Of a stretch of 64,000 nucleotides of DNA, positions 1 through 12,500 are shown in pieces (the stretch's first letter is position 1; every line of letters begins with the position of its first letter). The notes below the pieces were generated by a model. The model saw nothing but the letters and a program-made list of their open reading frames with translations. It ran no database searches and was not told where the DNA came from. Position numbers and translations under genes: made by a program. The stretch spans positions 8,402,001 through 8,466,000 of the forward strand of contig NC_044009.1 in the NCBI RefSeq assembly GCF_900496995.4, written 5' to 3'. The stretch comes from Aquila chrysaetos chrysaetos (Eukaryota; Chordata; Aves; Accipitriformes; Accipitridae).

Positions 1-234
1 TAAAGATGACTTGTTCCAGGGGGAGGGGCAGACATGAGGCACAGCATTGAGATCTAACAAATGCTCGGGTTGGTTTGATTTAGTTTTCAGCTTTTTCCCC
101 ATCATTCAAGAAAAAAAAAAAAAAAAAAAAAATTAAAGAAGTGTTTAAGCATCAGAACTAAAATACAAATGCACGTTGACTTATAAAACAAGATTGTGGA
201 TTTGACCATGGGATTCCCTGACAGTGGAAAAATT
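1..234 (-). other. HP1BP3: HP1BP3 3'UTR (partial)
   Basis: This stretch follows the TAA stop of HP1BP3 on the minus strand and runs off the left edge, so the polyadenylation site is not visible here. It holds a 22-base A run on the + strand (111-132), which is a U run in the transcript. I see no open frame that continues the protein. Assignment rests on position only. Confidence 0.8.
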
Positions 235-520
235 TTACTTTTTTGCCCGGAGAGATTTCCTCATGGTGGATTTGCCCTTGGCGGAAGGTTTCACTTCCTT
301 CCTCCCGCTGGCTGCTGGTTTCTTGGAAGAGCTGCCACCAGAGGGTTTCTTGATGGCTGGGGCTGCTGGTTTGGCTTTCTTAGCAGGGGTTTTAACCTTG
401 GGAGGGGGCTTTGCTTTCCCCCGGCGGGCTGCGGGGGTTTTTCTTGGCTTGGGTTTGGACTCTCTTCGCTTCATGGCAGGGGCCCTGCTCCGTGATTTTG
501 GAGGTGGTCTCTTCTGCATC
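235..520 (-). CDS. HP1BP3: HP1BP3 last coding exon: basic H1-like C-terminal tail
   Basis: Encodes residues 464-558 and the TAA stop (235-237). The acceptor AG is at 522-521, and the first base completes the Arg codon split from the exon at 1304-1441. The segment is very rich in Lys, Pro, Ala and Arg, with PAKKAK-type repeats and a KKPSGGSSSKK stretch. It ends in SLRAKK, where I recall the human protein ending in SFRVKK. It is a disordered DNA-binding tail like that of histone H1. Such tails bind linker DNA and help HP1BP3 compact chromatin. Confidence 0.96.
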
Positions 521-3500
521 CTGTCAGAAAGAGAGACAGCACAAGATCTCAGTGGAGGCGCAAATGCTACCCAGAGCAGAGCTGCTGTCATCAATTTGCA
601 TAAATGAAACAGATCTTGGCATTCTTGTTCTTTACCACGGATGTTTCTTTATGCAGCAGTATATTTCATTAGCTAAATCCCAAAGAGCAAGAACTCCTCT
701 GGTGGATCTTGCCATGCTAAGCACTTCTCAATCCCCACAGTGCTATGCCAGGGAGGTTTTGAACTCCTTTGTTAGGCATATAAACATACAAATAATGACA
801 ATGAATCAAAGTCAATTGTCAGAACAATTAAGAGACCTAAGCACTATCTCTCCTCTCTAAATGGAATTTTATTACTTAACGAACAACACTTATCTTAAAC
901 CCACATTCTGAGTAAGGCAGGTTTCTTATCTGGCTATAGAACTGCAAATAATACTGTAAGGAAAAGTTTTCTTAAGGAAACAATAAATACAAAAAGTCCC
1001 ACATGAAACATCACACTTTTGTAAAGCACAAAAGGCGACTTTAGGAGACTAAAGGCAATACAAAGAATAAATACAGGCTCTCTTCTCATCTGGAGGAAAA
1101 AAAGAGGTAAGTTTCAAATTATGGAATGGGGGAGATCCTTATCTCTGGAGCAAGGCCTAATTAGAAAGTTCTTCTTCCAACACCTCTGAGCAACAGCCTT
1201 GTGGATAAACAACCACACCAAGAGAGAAACCCATGCGCTCTACAGCTGTGACAGTCACTTTATTTCATCTGAAGGAGCCCATTTATCTCTTATGCTGCCA
1301 TACCTCTTCTTTGGTGGTGGCTCTTCCTCCTCAGACTCTTCCTCTTCAGATTCTTCTTCCTCCTCAGATTCCTCCTCTTCTTCCTCATCAGATTCCTCAG
1401 AGTCCTCATCCTGCTGCTTCTCTGGGTAGAGCACATCTGGGCTACAAGAGGGCTCTCGTCAGAGCGTGACTGACTTCTAAGAATACAACTCCAGGGTCGG
1501 CAAGCCTTGGGTAACCCTGGCTCTCAGCAGGCACTGCTGCCCACCCTCCTGTAAGGTTACAGCTTTGAGCCTAATCCAGAAACACCCTGAAGACTTCTGT
1601 GTTTGCTGCTATCTAAAATCAACGTTATTTAGTCTCTGCAATGGCAGAAGTGTGATGGGTTGTAAGTCACCAGGAACGTCCCAGCCCTAAGCCCGCCTTT
1701 TCTCTGGTTCTCTTCCCCATTGCTCCTTCGTGCAACACAGGAAGGCAGACAACAAAGGGACAAGATCAGACTTCAGTGACTCTGAACACAGGCTGAAGCT
1801 GCTGAGGACTTTGTATGTATGCAATAAAAGAAGGTGGGGAGCAGAGACTTTAATGACTATGCTGCCATTTGGCTCTTTGTGGGACACTAAGTCACCGTCC
1901 CTGGGCTCCATGTGGCCCAGCACAATACAATATACACTCACAGCAGGAGAAGAAAGGCTGGTTTAGTCTAACAGTAGCTAATCTAGGTCATCTTCCCTCC
2001 TCCCACCTCTCCTCCACATGGGCATTAAGAAAGGCAAACAGTTGAGTCCTACTCATTATGAGTATCCTTGCATTAAGAACACCACCACACTACCTGCTCA
2101 TGCGAATTTGTTTTAGCATGGGAACACTTAAATAGCCCCAATTCTGAAGAAAAAAAAAAACAAAAAAAGTGCATCATGACTACACCTGAGAATATTGAGC
2201 CCAATATTTTTATTGCCCTTAAAAGTTTCCCTTGCTAATGAAGTCAGCTTTATGTCCAGTCAGTCAGACATCCAAGTAATGTCATTATCTAGAGTATGAG
2301 TGACAACATTGCGGTTCATCAGTTATTAAACCCTCCACAAACTTCCCTGTAAATAGGAGGTCAGCCTATGAACTTCAGCACTGCTCTCTGGCTGACCTAT
2401 GTGACACTTATCTTGAACATCGTTTTACAGCCAAGCTCTTTACCTAGGATAATAAGGGAAGCAAAGCTGAAAGGTTCCACTGAAGCCCTTTCCAGAAATT
2501 TGCTCCATCCAGCCATTCTTCTCACATTTCTGCAGGGTTCTCTTCAGTAGATGCACTGGGGGGGGAGAAAAAAGAGGGGAAAAAAATATCAGAGAAAGGT
2601 TGCGTTACTATCTTTATCCACTTGTCTAACCTTACTGCTCTCTGCAGTGCCCTCTGAAATCAGAGATGGAGAGTCAGGATGAAGTCTCCTTTGCCCAAGA
2701 CACCTGCAGAGGAACAAAACAGCACTGGAGACCCGAGAGTTGTGAAGACATCATCACATGCTTCTTTCTGCACTCAGCAAAGAGTAGCTGCTGCATGTGG
2801 GACCCAGCTAAACCACTGTGTTTAGAAGCTTTAGTATGTCTTTAATTTAAAAGGAAATCTCACAGTTAATCTCCAGGAAGATTCAAGCAAGATACAAGTG
2901 TTTGTTCCTGCACACTTAGCAAGTGTGGCTTTAAATTCTCCAAAGGAAGAAGTCAAGAACAGTGCATGGTTTTGATGTCATGATCAAGGGATCCCCCTTT
3001 ATAAATGCATTGAACAGCAGCACGTAACTACTTCTGTCCAAATTTAACCCAAGTCTCAGCTTTTTTTCAGCCTATTCTCCAAAGTGTTTTAAAAAACCAA
3101 GTCTTTACCCTGTTTGTGCCCTCCTCATGTTCTAAATTTCATATGTAGTGCATCTTTCCCCATTCTGTGGTTTTGTTTGGGTTTTTTTTAAAGGGAAAAT
3201 ATTTGGTCTAGAAATATGACAAGTGCACTTTTTATTCCAGTCTTCTGTTCCATTGTGCACTGTGTAAGAATTGTAACTGAAATTGTGCAAGTACAGGGGA
3301 TCTTTGTCTCTGGCAAAGGGCTGAAGTTGTTTAGTCAGTTCATTTTCAGCTTGAGTTAGAAGCACCATTTACATATTTAGCTCCCCCCAAACCAAGGGAA
3401 AAGCAAGGTCTGCCCTCAAGCACATTCCAAAGAGGTTCACTTGAGAAATGGAAAGAGAAAAATACAAAGAAACATGCTGGCTGAACCGTCATCTGAATCT

Positions 3501-6500
3501 GTTCTGTACAATTAATGCAGAGATATTCACTCCAACCATTTATTCAACACTCCTGAAATGAGCTTTTATCAAGAAATGACATTTCACAGCAAGAGAATCA
3601 TCTGGGACAGTTCCACACCTTCACCAGCTTACAGGCAACCTCTGCTGAAATGTTTTACTTTGTACAGCACTGGAGGAGATTGCATAGCTAATTGAGTTGA
3701 TTGTATCCATTAAAATACTTGTGTTGCAACATTAGGATCGTCACAGTTCAAGAAGTCTTTAAAAACCCCACACTTTTATAAATGGGAACAACACATAAAA
3801 CATAAGGCTGTTTTTACTCTGGGTACCAAAGATCAACAGCAGCACGTAAAGGATTTTGGCTCCAGTCGAGTCCACTTACAAAGTATGAGGTATAAAATGG
3901 GGAGGAGTGCAGAGCACTGGCTCTGCAGTGCGTTACCCGCCTGCTTTTACATCTCACCAGATCTTCCTCCGGTTGCTCTTAAAACAGAGCAGAGATCATC
4001 AAAATTCCTTTTATGTAATGGAAGGAGAAAGAAAACAACAGATTGCAAGCTGAAATTTCCTTACCCGACTTGCAAGACTGACAAGCACTGGAGGCTGGCT
4101 AAACACAGGCCTCTAAGGACCAGGGAAATTTCCAATGGTCCTGAAAATAAATCATGCAAGGGCTTAGTAAGCCTGGAAACTCTTTTCCCTGCCCCAAGAT
4201 TAAGAAGTCACAGTTGGCATCAGTCTCTAATTGGCAGAAGGCCTCAGGCAACTTCTTTAGCCCACACTGCCGTGAGGGAACCTGTGCTCCTCTCTAAGTC
4301 GGTAAGTTCTGCATCAAACAGCTGTGCTGATGCTGTGCTTCAGCTCCAGGTGAAGAGTGCGGGATCAGCAATCTCCTCTCTGGCCCCATGTCCTGAGGAA
4401 TGGCACCAGCACTGTGACACCACAGTACGAAACTGATCTACTTTTAGGTCTGACTCTAGTAGAGACTGCTGCAAGCTCATCCTGCTTCAGATAACCTCCA
4501 GCCTTGGTTAAACAACTGCATCGGGGCTCAGGCCAAATAATGCAAATAAACCATTAGAAGATCTGCTTTAAAGTCTCTGTTAGTATTGCTTCTGCTAATG
4601 CAAAAGTCAAAACAGACATTAGTGTCATTCCTGGGAACAAAGACATGCCAAATCCCTTCCCAAATACAGCAGGATTTCTCTCCTCACTTGCTTGACCTTT
4701 TAAAAATCAGAGCCAAAGAAGGACCTCAAACAAATCTGTAAGAGGGGTGCTTGTGAATTTTTTTTAAAAGTTAGACTATGCAACTTCTCTAAATAAAAAG
4801 CAACTAGCAACTGCATTTATGCCAAGCTGTAGCCTTTCAAAATAGAGAGAAACAGATTAAATCAACTTGGTGATTTAAGAACAATAAAGTACTTGAATAC
4901 TATTCCCCCTTCCTGGGAACGTGCTATAGACAAGAGAAACATGCATTATGTCTCAGAAACCAGCCTTTGTCAGGCTTGAAAGGAACTAATGGGAATTAAA
5001 AACACTGAGCATCGTTGCAGCACAAAGAGCTGAGCAGCTGTCAGTTCCCCAGCAAGCTCAACAGAATAGTTTAAAGGTGCTGCACAGACACATCTGCAGC
5101 TGCAGGACTCTCTTTCAGCATGTAAAAGAGAAGCATTACAGTGATCAGTACTTTACCCTGGAAGTTGGAGTTGGTCCCTGGGTGGTTTTCCAGGATATAC
5201 TTCTTCAGCGCTGTGGTGGAGCAGGTCTTCGGTTCGTTCATGGCCGCAATAGCAGACAGGATGGCATCTTCCATCAGAGTCCCACCCAGCAGGGGCTTCT
5301 CCCCTGATTTCTTCAGCTATTTTCCAAGGAGGAAGAGAAAAGCATCAAGACAAAATTCTCCCAAACCAGGTCAGGACAAGCTCCTCTGCACCAGGTGGGT
5401 CGGCGCTCCTGCATTAGCACAGATACGTTTTATATTAAAACACTGCACAGGGAACGCTGCTCTCCCAGCTTTAATTGGGAGGACAGGCCTATTCAGTCAA
5501 CTGGCCTGGAGGGCTTTTTATAGGTAACACATTGTCCTAGTCCCCAAATACACTGCGAGGATCTGGCAATCTAAGGGCCTATCACTCGGGGAAGGAAATA
5601 AATCAGATCTTCCTCCATCCCACAGACCAAATGTACCCAAGAGACTTCTATGGCATAGACATGAGAAAAAGACATTGCAGGCATCTGGGGTACCTACTGC
5701 ACTTACAATTAGTGATGGAAAGGAAAGCTTATCCCACCATCTCCCCTACTGTGCTAGTGAGTCAGAGCTGAAGCAGTATGTGGAGCATGCTAAGCAAGGA
5801 AGGCAGGGGGATCTGCTCCAGAAATGTAGACCAAGAGGAGAATAAGAGTCCTACTGCTTCATAGTTTGACAACTCCTGAATATGACAGGCTGCTAAAGAA
5901 AGGTGTACCCAATAAAACTGGGGGGGGATGGGGGGAACGGGCACATTAACTTATATCCAAGGCTTGTGGTCAGTACAGTCAACAAAACAAGATGAACTCT
6001 GGCTCTGACCTGGAATGTCCCAGATGCTCCCTTCCCTGTGATCTGCTCTAACTGGCCCTTCTCTACAGCTCTCTGCAGGGCATTCTTCAACAGCTGGGGT
6101 CTGAAATACAGGAGGATAAAGCTTTACTGACACACACTGACAGCTTAAAAAACAAACAGAGAAACAATGCTTTATACAGAGTGCGAGCAGAGCAGTACTT
6201 ACAAGTGGCATCTGCCTACATACAGACATTTTAAATGGAGATCTGTCAGCAAGTGCTGATTACAGGAGAAAAACAATGTACATTAGCGGAAATTCAGCTG
6301 CAACACTGTCTTGGTGTCACCGCATATCCAGAAATGGACAAGCTTCACTTGGAAGGATTTATTCATTTTGAAAAGCACGTTTAGACCCGGAGGGCAATGA
6401 GTCAGTCGGCTCACAGACAAACAAGGGACTGAAGACAAGCCCCTGTAAGAGGTGATGCACAGGGTTTTCCTAGATTTGCTTCCTCCCCAAGCCTTGACCC

Positions 6501-9500
6501 GCTCCATATGGGCCAACTTAAAGATTACAGAACCAAGTAGGACAAGATCCCAAGGAGAGGCCTTCACATCCACACAGCTAAAGGGATCTGTTTTTGGTTA
6601 AGGGCAGAGGTGTGTAGAGCAATGCCGATGTCAGTGTCAGGAACAAAGATGGGGTGTGGAGTGATGCAGAAAAAGGCACAGCTTTTCCTCAAGCTTTCCT
6701 GCAGGTTCTACAACGCACAGCACCACCTGTCTGCTGCTTGCTGAAATACTGAACTGAATGACAGTGAAGTGAGGCAAAGCCAGAGAAAGGCTACATTTCA
6801 GTGCTCCTCTGCAGCTCGGATTGCAAAAGTGTACTCCTGCACCTACCTTATATCTACTTTGAGTTTGGGGTAATACTGAGACACATATTTCTTGATCAGG
6901 CTGTAAGAAGCTTCCTTCGGCTCACAGAGGCGGGTGAAAGCCAGTGGCAGGATATCTTCCAGCTTGACTTGTTGCTCTGCAGTCGAAGTGGAAGTGCTTT
7001 TCTGAAATACACATACTTTTACACATCAGTGGGGCCTAAAACTCTGGGTTTTCTGAACCAGTAATGCACAGGTGGGAAAAGTGCTCCTGACAGTGGGCAC
7101 AGGTCTGCCAAACCAAGTTCTGTAAGGCAGCTCATTAAATTAACAATTTAAAAAGTTTAGCAGCTTAAGCAAAATTGAGCAAATTTGGCTGGAATTTTCA
7201 TAGGAGTCTTAGCAAAGTTTTACAAATATAAATTGCTGAGTATGTAACAACTTCTGTATTTTTAATAGTTTCCTTCCTCTTTCTATAGACACTTTCCTCT
7301 GCTACCCTTCAATGAGACAGGTGAACATGATACATGCTGACATAAAACTTAAAAACCAGCAAAGGCAAGACCTGTTCAAATCTCCCAAAAATGAACAGCT
7401 AAACAGGAGTGCATTTTTTTTTCAGGTGACAGTATGAAATCTTGATTGAAGCCAACGCTCCCTTCTGAATTTTCCTCCATCCCTTTGTTACTATGAGGAG
7501 GGGATGATCAAGAAAAAAATGGTCTGTTCTTTATACAGAAAAGACAGTGGGGAAATGTGCTAAAGTTTAATGATTTTGACGCTGAACGGCAGCTTTGCAA
7601 ACAGTCAAGCAAGTGAGGGTGCCACTCACCCAGACAGCTGCTAGACTGCTAGCTGAATTCACAGAAAACAAAAGCAAAGCTATTTGTTTTGCTGCAACGC
7701 AGAGAAAGTAACTAGGAACAAAGACACCGATACGCTGCAGACAAGGAAAGTGATGTGTTAGCAGTTATCAGGTGCCTTGCTCAAACTTCTCGTGGAGCCA
7801 GTGAACTCTATTTAAAAAGAAGTTACACTGCAGTTAGTTTCCTTCAGTGCCCTAGGACCAAGTGTGTCACTGGTTCCCTCAGTTTTAGGGCTTTTGGTCT
7901 CCCCAGTAGCCAAGAGATAAGCACCAAGACGTTACAAAAAAATACTCTCTAGGTTCACCCGTCTAAGCTGCAAGGGCATTGGCAATTCCAGCTAAGCCTT
8001 TCGTAACTGCAGTGTTAGAAATGTGTTTCATACATCCAGCACAGCAGGGAGTGGAGAACAGCGGTGCTGGAACCATGACTAATTGTGAGAACTAGGCTCA
8101 AAAAAACCCACATCACATTTTACTACCTCAGAACAATATACACCCAACATTAGCAGCTTTCTTCCAGAAGCCTTAGAACATTTTCGTCTTCCTCCCTCTG
8201 CCCTCACAGCTGATGGAAAAATGTTCATCTGACAGTCCTGAAGACTGAAGTCTTCCATTTATCCATGCAACAGATAGAAACAGCAGTAGCATAAAGCTCT
8301 CTTACAATACCTGAGAGGCATCTCTCTCTACCAGGTAAAGACAGAAGAGGAGCTTCATGGTTATTCAGCTTTCTGCCTCTGAACCAAAGCCTAGGGGTTT
8401 AATGTAAACATTTTAAAACTAAGATTTTTATTATTCTACTTGGTTTTAATTTTGCATACTAACTTTCTGATTCTGATTTTAGTGGAATGGGTGTTTTAAT
8501 TATTGTAGTTGGGGAGGAAAAGTACAGCAAGGAGAAGAATACTGTTTGGGTTGGGGTTAGGCTGCATTTCATCATATACATGTGTTTCAGGGCAAGATTT
8601 TTTAAAGTATTGTTTAAAATGATCCATCTTACCTTTCTGTCTCTGGCTTTTGGAACAGTTTTTCCTGCATTAGACACCACTACAAAGCTCCCAGAAGCTC
8701 CCTTTCCTTTCACCTAGTTCGAAAGAAAGTCCATTTCAGTCTTTAACAAAGTAACTCAGAAAAATAACAACCTGAAAGACATCATTATGCAGATTCTGAA
8801 TGCACTGTCACCCTGGCGATGGGCTGTTATGGCAGAGGTCTGATTTGAACCCACTGACATGGATCAGAAACCACAGCCAGACATTAATAACATACTCTGC
8901 TGTCCTGACCAGGAGACCCTAACAGATATCACAGGCATAAATTACAGTGGTGAAAAAACCCCGTGCTGCTGCAGAAGTGATGTTGTTGGACTCAGTTTGA
9001 AAACACATGCTGCTGCAACGCTATATGACACAACACCAAGAAACGGTCATAAATTGCACAAAAGACAACCGTGCAAAGTATCTGATTGACAGGCTGCTAA
9101 ATTAAAAAATTCTGCCAGCACCTAACAAAGTGGAGACAGAGGTTGATTAACATCCACGAGGGAGAACACGACCACCCCAGAGACCTGCTAACAGAGTTTA
9201 AGAAAGTCCTATGTAATTGAGTAATACCACCTCCAGTGCTGCTCCACAAAGCAACTCTTACCTGTCTAATGATTCCTCTCTCCAGCTCCCTTTTCAATGC
9301 TTGCTTTAGAAGATAGCCTCTCCTCTCAAGCTCCAGGGAAGGGTATTTGTGGATAATGTATTTACGTATTGCAACGACCGATGCACCACTCTTCTGAAAG
9401 CATGCCTGAAACAGAAGCAAAAAGTTAGTAGAAACCACCTGCACTGCAATTATCTTGCTGTGGGTCTGGAAGAACAGAGATTGAACTGCTGCATATAAGC

Positions 9501-12500
9501 CAGCACATCAGCGCGGGATGCCAGGGCTGGCTTTTTCCCCACAGTGACTCAAGAGTATAAAATATGATTAACAAAATACTTAACTTTCCCCTTCAGAGTG
9601 GCTGAAGGGCAGACAACACAAAGCAGTACAGCAAGCGCATATCAACCACTCCCGTATTCTGAAGCACTTACAAGTAATGGCATAAACACTACATGCTACT
9701 ACAAAATACAGTCACTTTTTGGCAAACCAATGCTGCACAACTGGTAAGTCATATTACTAATGTCAGATAGAGTAATCATTAAGTCAGAACAAGTTGCCAA
9801 TTTTTTTTTTTTTTTAAGTAGTTGTAGGATTGGCATTAGTAAACCAGTAAAAAACCTAAGCTGAAGTTCATATTTTGAAGACATAGCAGCTGGAAAGGCC
9901 ATCTTGCAATTAAGGCTGGTGGAGTTCGGGCCTCCTGTGAAGGCAACATGCATGAACCAAGCCTCGAGGGTTGAGCAGCACAGGTATCTTCTTACAACCA
10001 GGAGGGATAGAGTAAACCAAGACCAACACCACTTTGGAACACTAGTTTACAGTATCTCCATCTGTCCTGGATTAGAATAAGTTAATGCTGAAAAAAGCAC
10101 GCATCAAAGAGATGGATTAATCAAGGTAAATCAAGTTAAATATGGCTAGAAGGCACACCAAATTAAATGATGACAGCAATCAACGAGGTTACGTCATACT
10201 AGCTGTTTCTAATAATGTAACTAGGGAGGGAAACAAATTCTAAACAAAGAAATAAGCTACAGGGGGCTTCATCATCATCATGGACTCACACAGTAAGTTT
10301 CCTGCTAGCAGACAGCACTATCATCTGTACCATCAGCAAGCTGAAATTGTGGATTTTAGGCGCACAAGTTATTCTGCTTTGCGACATGAACAAAAGAGAC
10401 ATTTGTCTCCTGCTTACCCTGATGGCCTCAGTTAAAATAGCATCCATTTTGGGACGTGAGGTGGCAGCCATCTGAGTCTGCTTCTGTGCTCTAGCTAGCT
10501 GGCTAGCAGAAAGAGTAGCCCATGCAGGAATGGTCTTTTTCACCTTCTTCTCCTTTTCCTTAGACTGATCCTTCTCGCTTAGGAAAAATACAAAGCGATA
10601 GTAAGACAAGAGACACTGTGAAACAAGCCAACAAGCAGAGCAACAACAAAAAAAAGCCCAGAACATCTGGCACTGAAAATAATTTAAAGAACATTTTGAT
10701 GTTTCTATTAGAAAAAAGAGACCCTATCTTGATATTCAGTCTCACACATGTTCTAGAACAGCAGCTACACTTGATTGGTAGCTTCTTCCTGAGAAATATG
10801 AGCACCTTTTTAAGGGACCCATCCTATTTTCCCCATCTCTCCCACCACCTTTTCTATCTCTAGAACCTGACTTTCTTCAGAATCCTACCCAAATCCCCAA
10901 ATTCAGCACTAAGCAAGCCTTACTCCTTTTTGGTTTCTTCTGAGGACTTTGTTTCCCCCTTCCCTTCATTCTCAGGTTCCTTTGGCTGTTCTGCTTCACC
11001 AGATGCAGCAGGCAGGGTTTCATTCTCTTGTTCTTCTCCAACAGAGGCAGATTCCTCAGAGGTGACTTCTGCATCTAAAAGATGGGAAAACGCATGAAGT
11101 TACTGCCTAAAACTAGCCTCTATTCTTCAGGAAGGCGGGGGGGGGGGGGGGGGGGGAGTTGAAGAACACACCCCCAAAATTATTTCCCACCAGGCAATAG
11201 CTTTTCTCTAATTTAAAGAGGCGATTTCAATGTAACTTAAGAAGAGAACAAAACTTCTGAAAAGAGTTTCAGTAAGGTGCAATCAGCCATCAAATGCCAG
11301 AATATCTTCAAATAACATCATGTAGCATTTTCACAATGAACTAATTCCCCCAGTCTTCTCTTAATTCCAGAAGTTACTGTTGCAATCATCCCTCAGAGTG
11401 GCCTGGGTGGGGAAGGGAGCAGGAAATCAGTACCATGAAACACTAAGATTTTCCGCAAGGTTGAGGTTAATGTGTTTTTAACTCAGAGAGGTGCAAAAGC
11501 ATACATCTCTACAAGATATTTAGATAGGTACATACAAATAAGTTTGTTTATGACCAGCTTGTTTTCAAACACTGCTGTTTCTGCGCCACACGCTGCAGCA
11601 CCTGAAGGATTTTAACCATTCAATCACATTTTTCCAGACTTCGCAAAGCTTTAGACTGCACATGCATTGGCAGAAGCACTTGACTATCAGCAGGATCAAA
11701 TCCAGTCAGAAATCAACTTACCAAGCAAATTAACTCCAGTATATTTAGCTGAGAACAGCTTAGAGACTGGGCTGTCTGCTAGATAAAATGCATATAAACT
11801 GCCATTACCCACTTTTTGGGTAAAGAACTGTCTACCATGACTGCTCCATGCAGTAGACATGTTCTCCATCTCTGAAGAGGAGCTTAATTAAGCACTCCTG
11901 CTACATTCCTGTGCATAGTTTTCCCATGGAGGCATCATGCATTTAAAATATGCAGTGTATTAATAGTTAGTTTCATATGTAATTTATTTATTTGTGACAC
12001 CAAAGAGGACAAGTCAGTGAAACTAACCGAACGTAATACTGAAATGACACATTCTGAGAAACTGAGGTGAAGCTGCTAAAACCAGACACATTAATATTGG
12101 ACTAGATTTTATGACACATTGTGGTAAACCCCTTTTGTTCAGGAAAAGAAAGAAAAAAAATTAAATACTTTATTTTTCCACTCATTAACTCCACCTTTCA
12201 ATCTCAAGCCATCTTCCTGACACTACTAAAACTTCACAATTTCTACCTTTATTCCAAAGAATAGCAAGCTTAAAAGGGTCTATATTTAGTTATATTTTCC
12301 TGTCTGGAGTGTCAGGGCTTTGCCACAGGGTATGAAGGACAAAACAAATGGGTTCAGAGTGAAAAGAGTGGCCGCAAAAGACAGCTTCCCGATAATCCAG
12401 GAAAAGCCTGTGAAAAGAAGCTAAGCATTAGTAATATTTTAATCATGGCAGAAAGTTTTTTTCAGGAGTTTCAGAACACAAGCCTATGTTTGGGTATACA

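Noticed and set aside
224..607. Open frames on the + strand over 196-860
   Set aside because: Opposite strand of the HP1BP3 C-terminal exon and its intron; the minus-strand reading is the conserved one.
3885..4436. 183-codon open frame on the + strand
   Set aside because: Lies in an HP1BP3 intron, has no recognisable domain, no convincing splice or promoter context, and a composition expected by chance.
10877..11074. 65-codon minus-strand open frame starting MQKSP
   Set aside because: Covers a real HP1BP3 exon but in the wrong frame; the phases of the flanking exons and the human match require the frame reading AEVTSEESAS.
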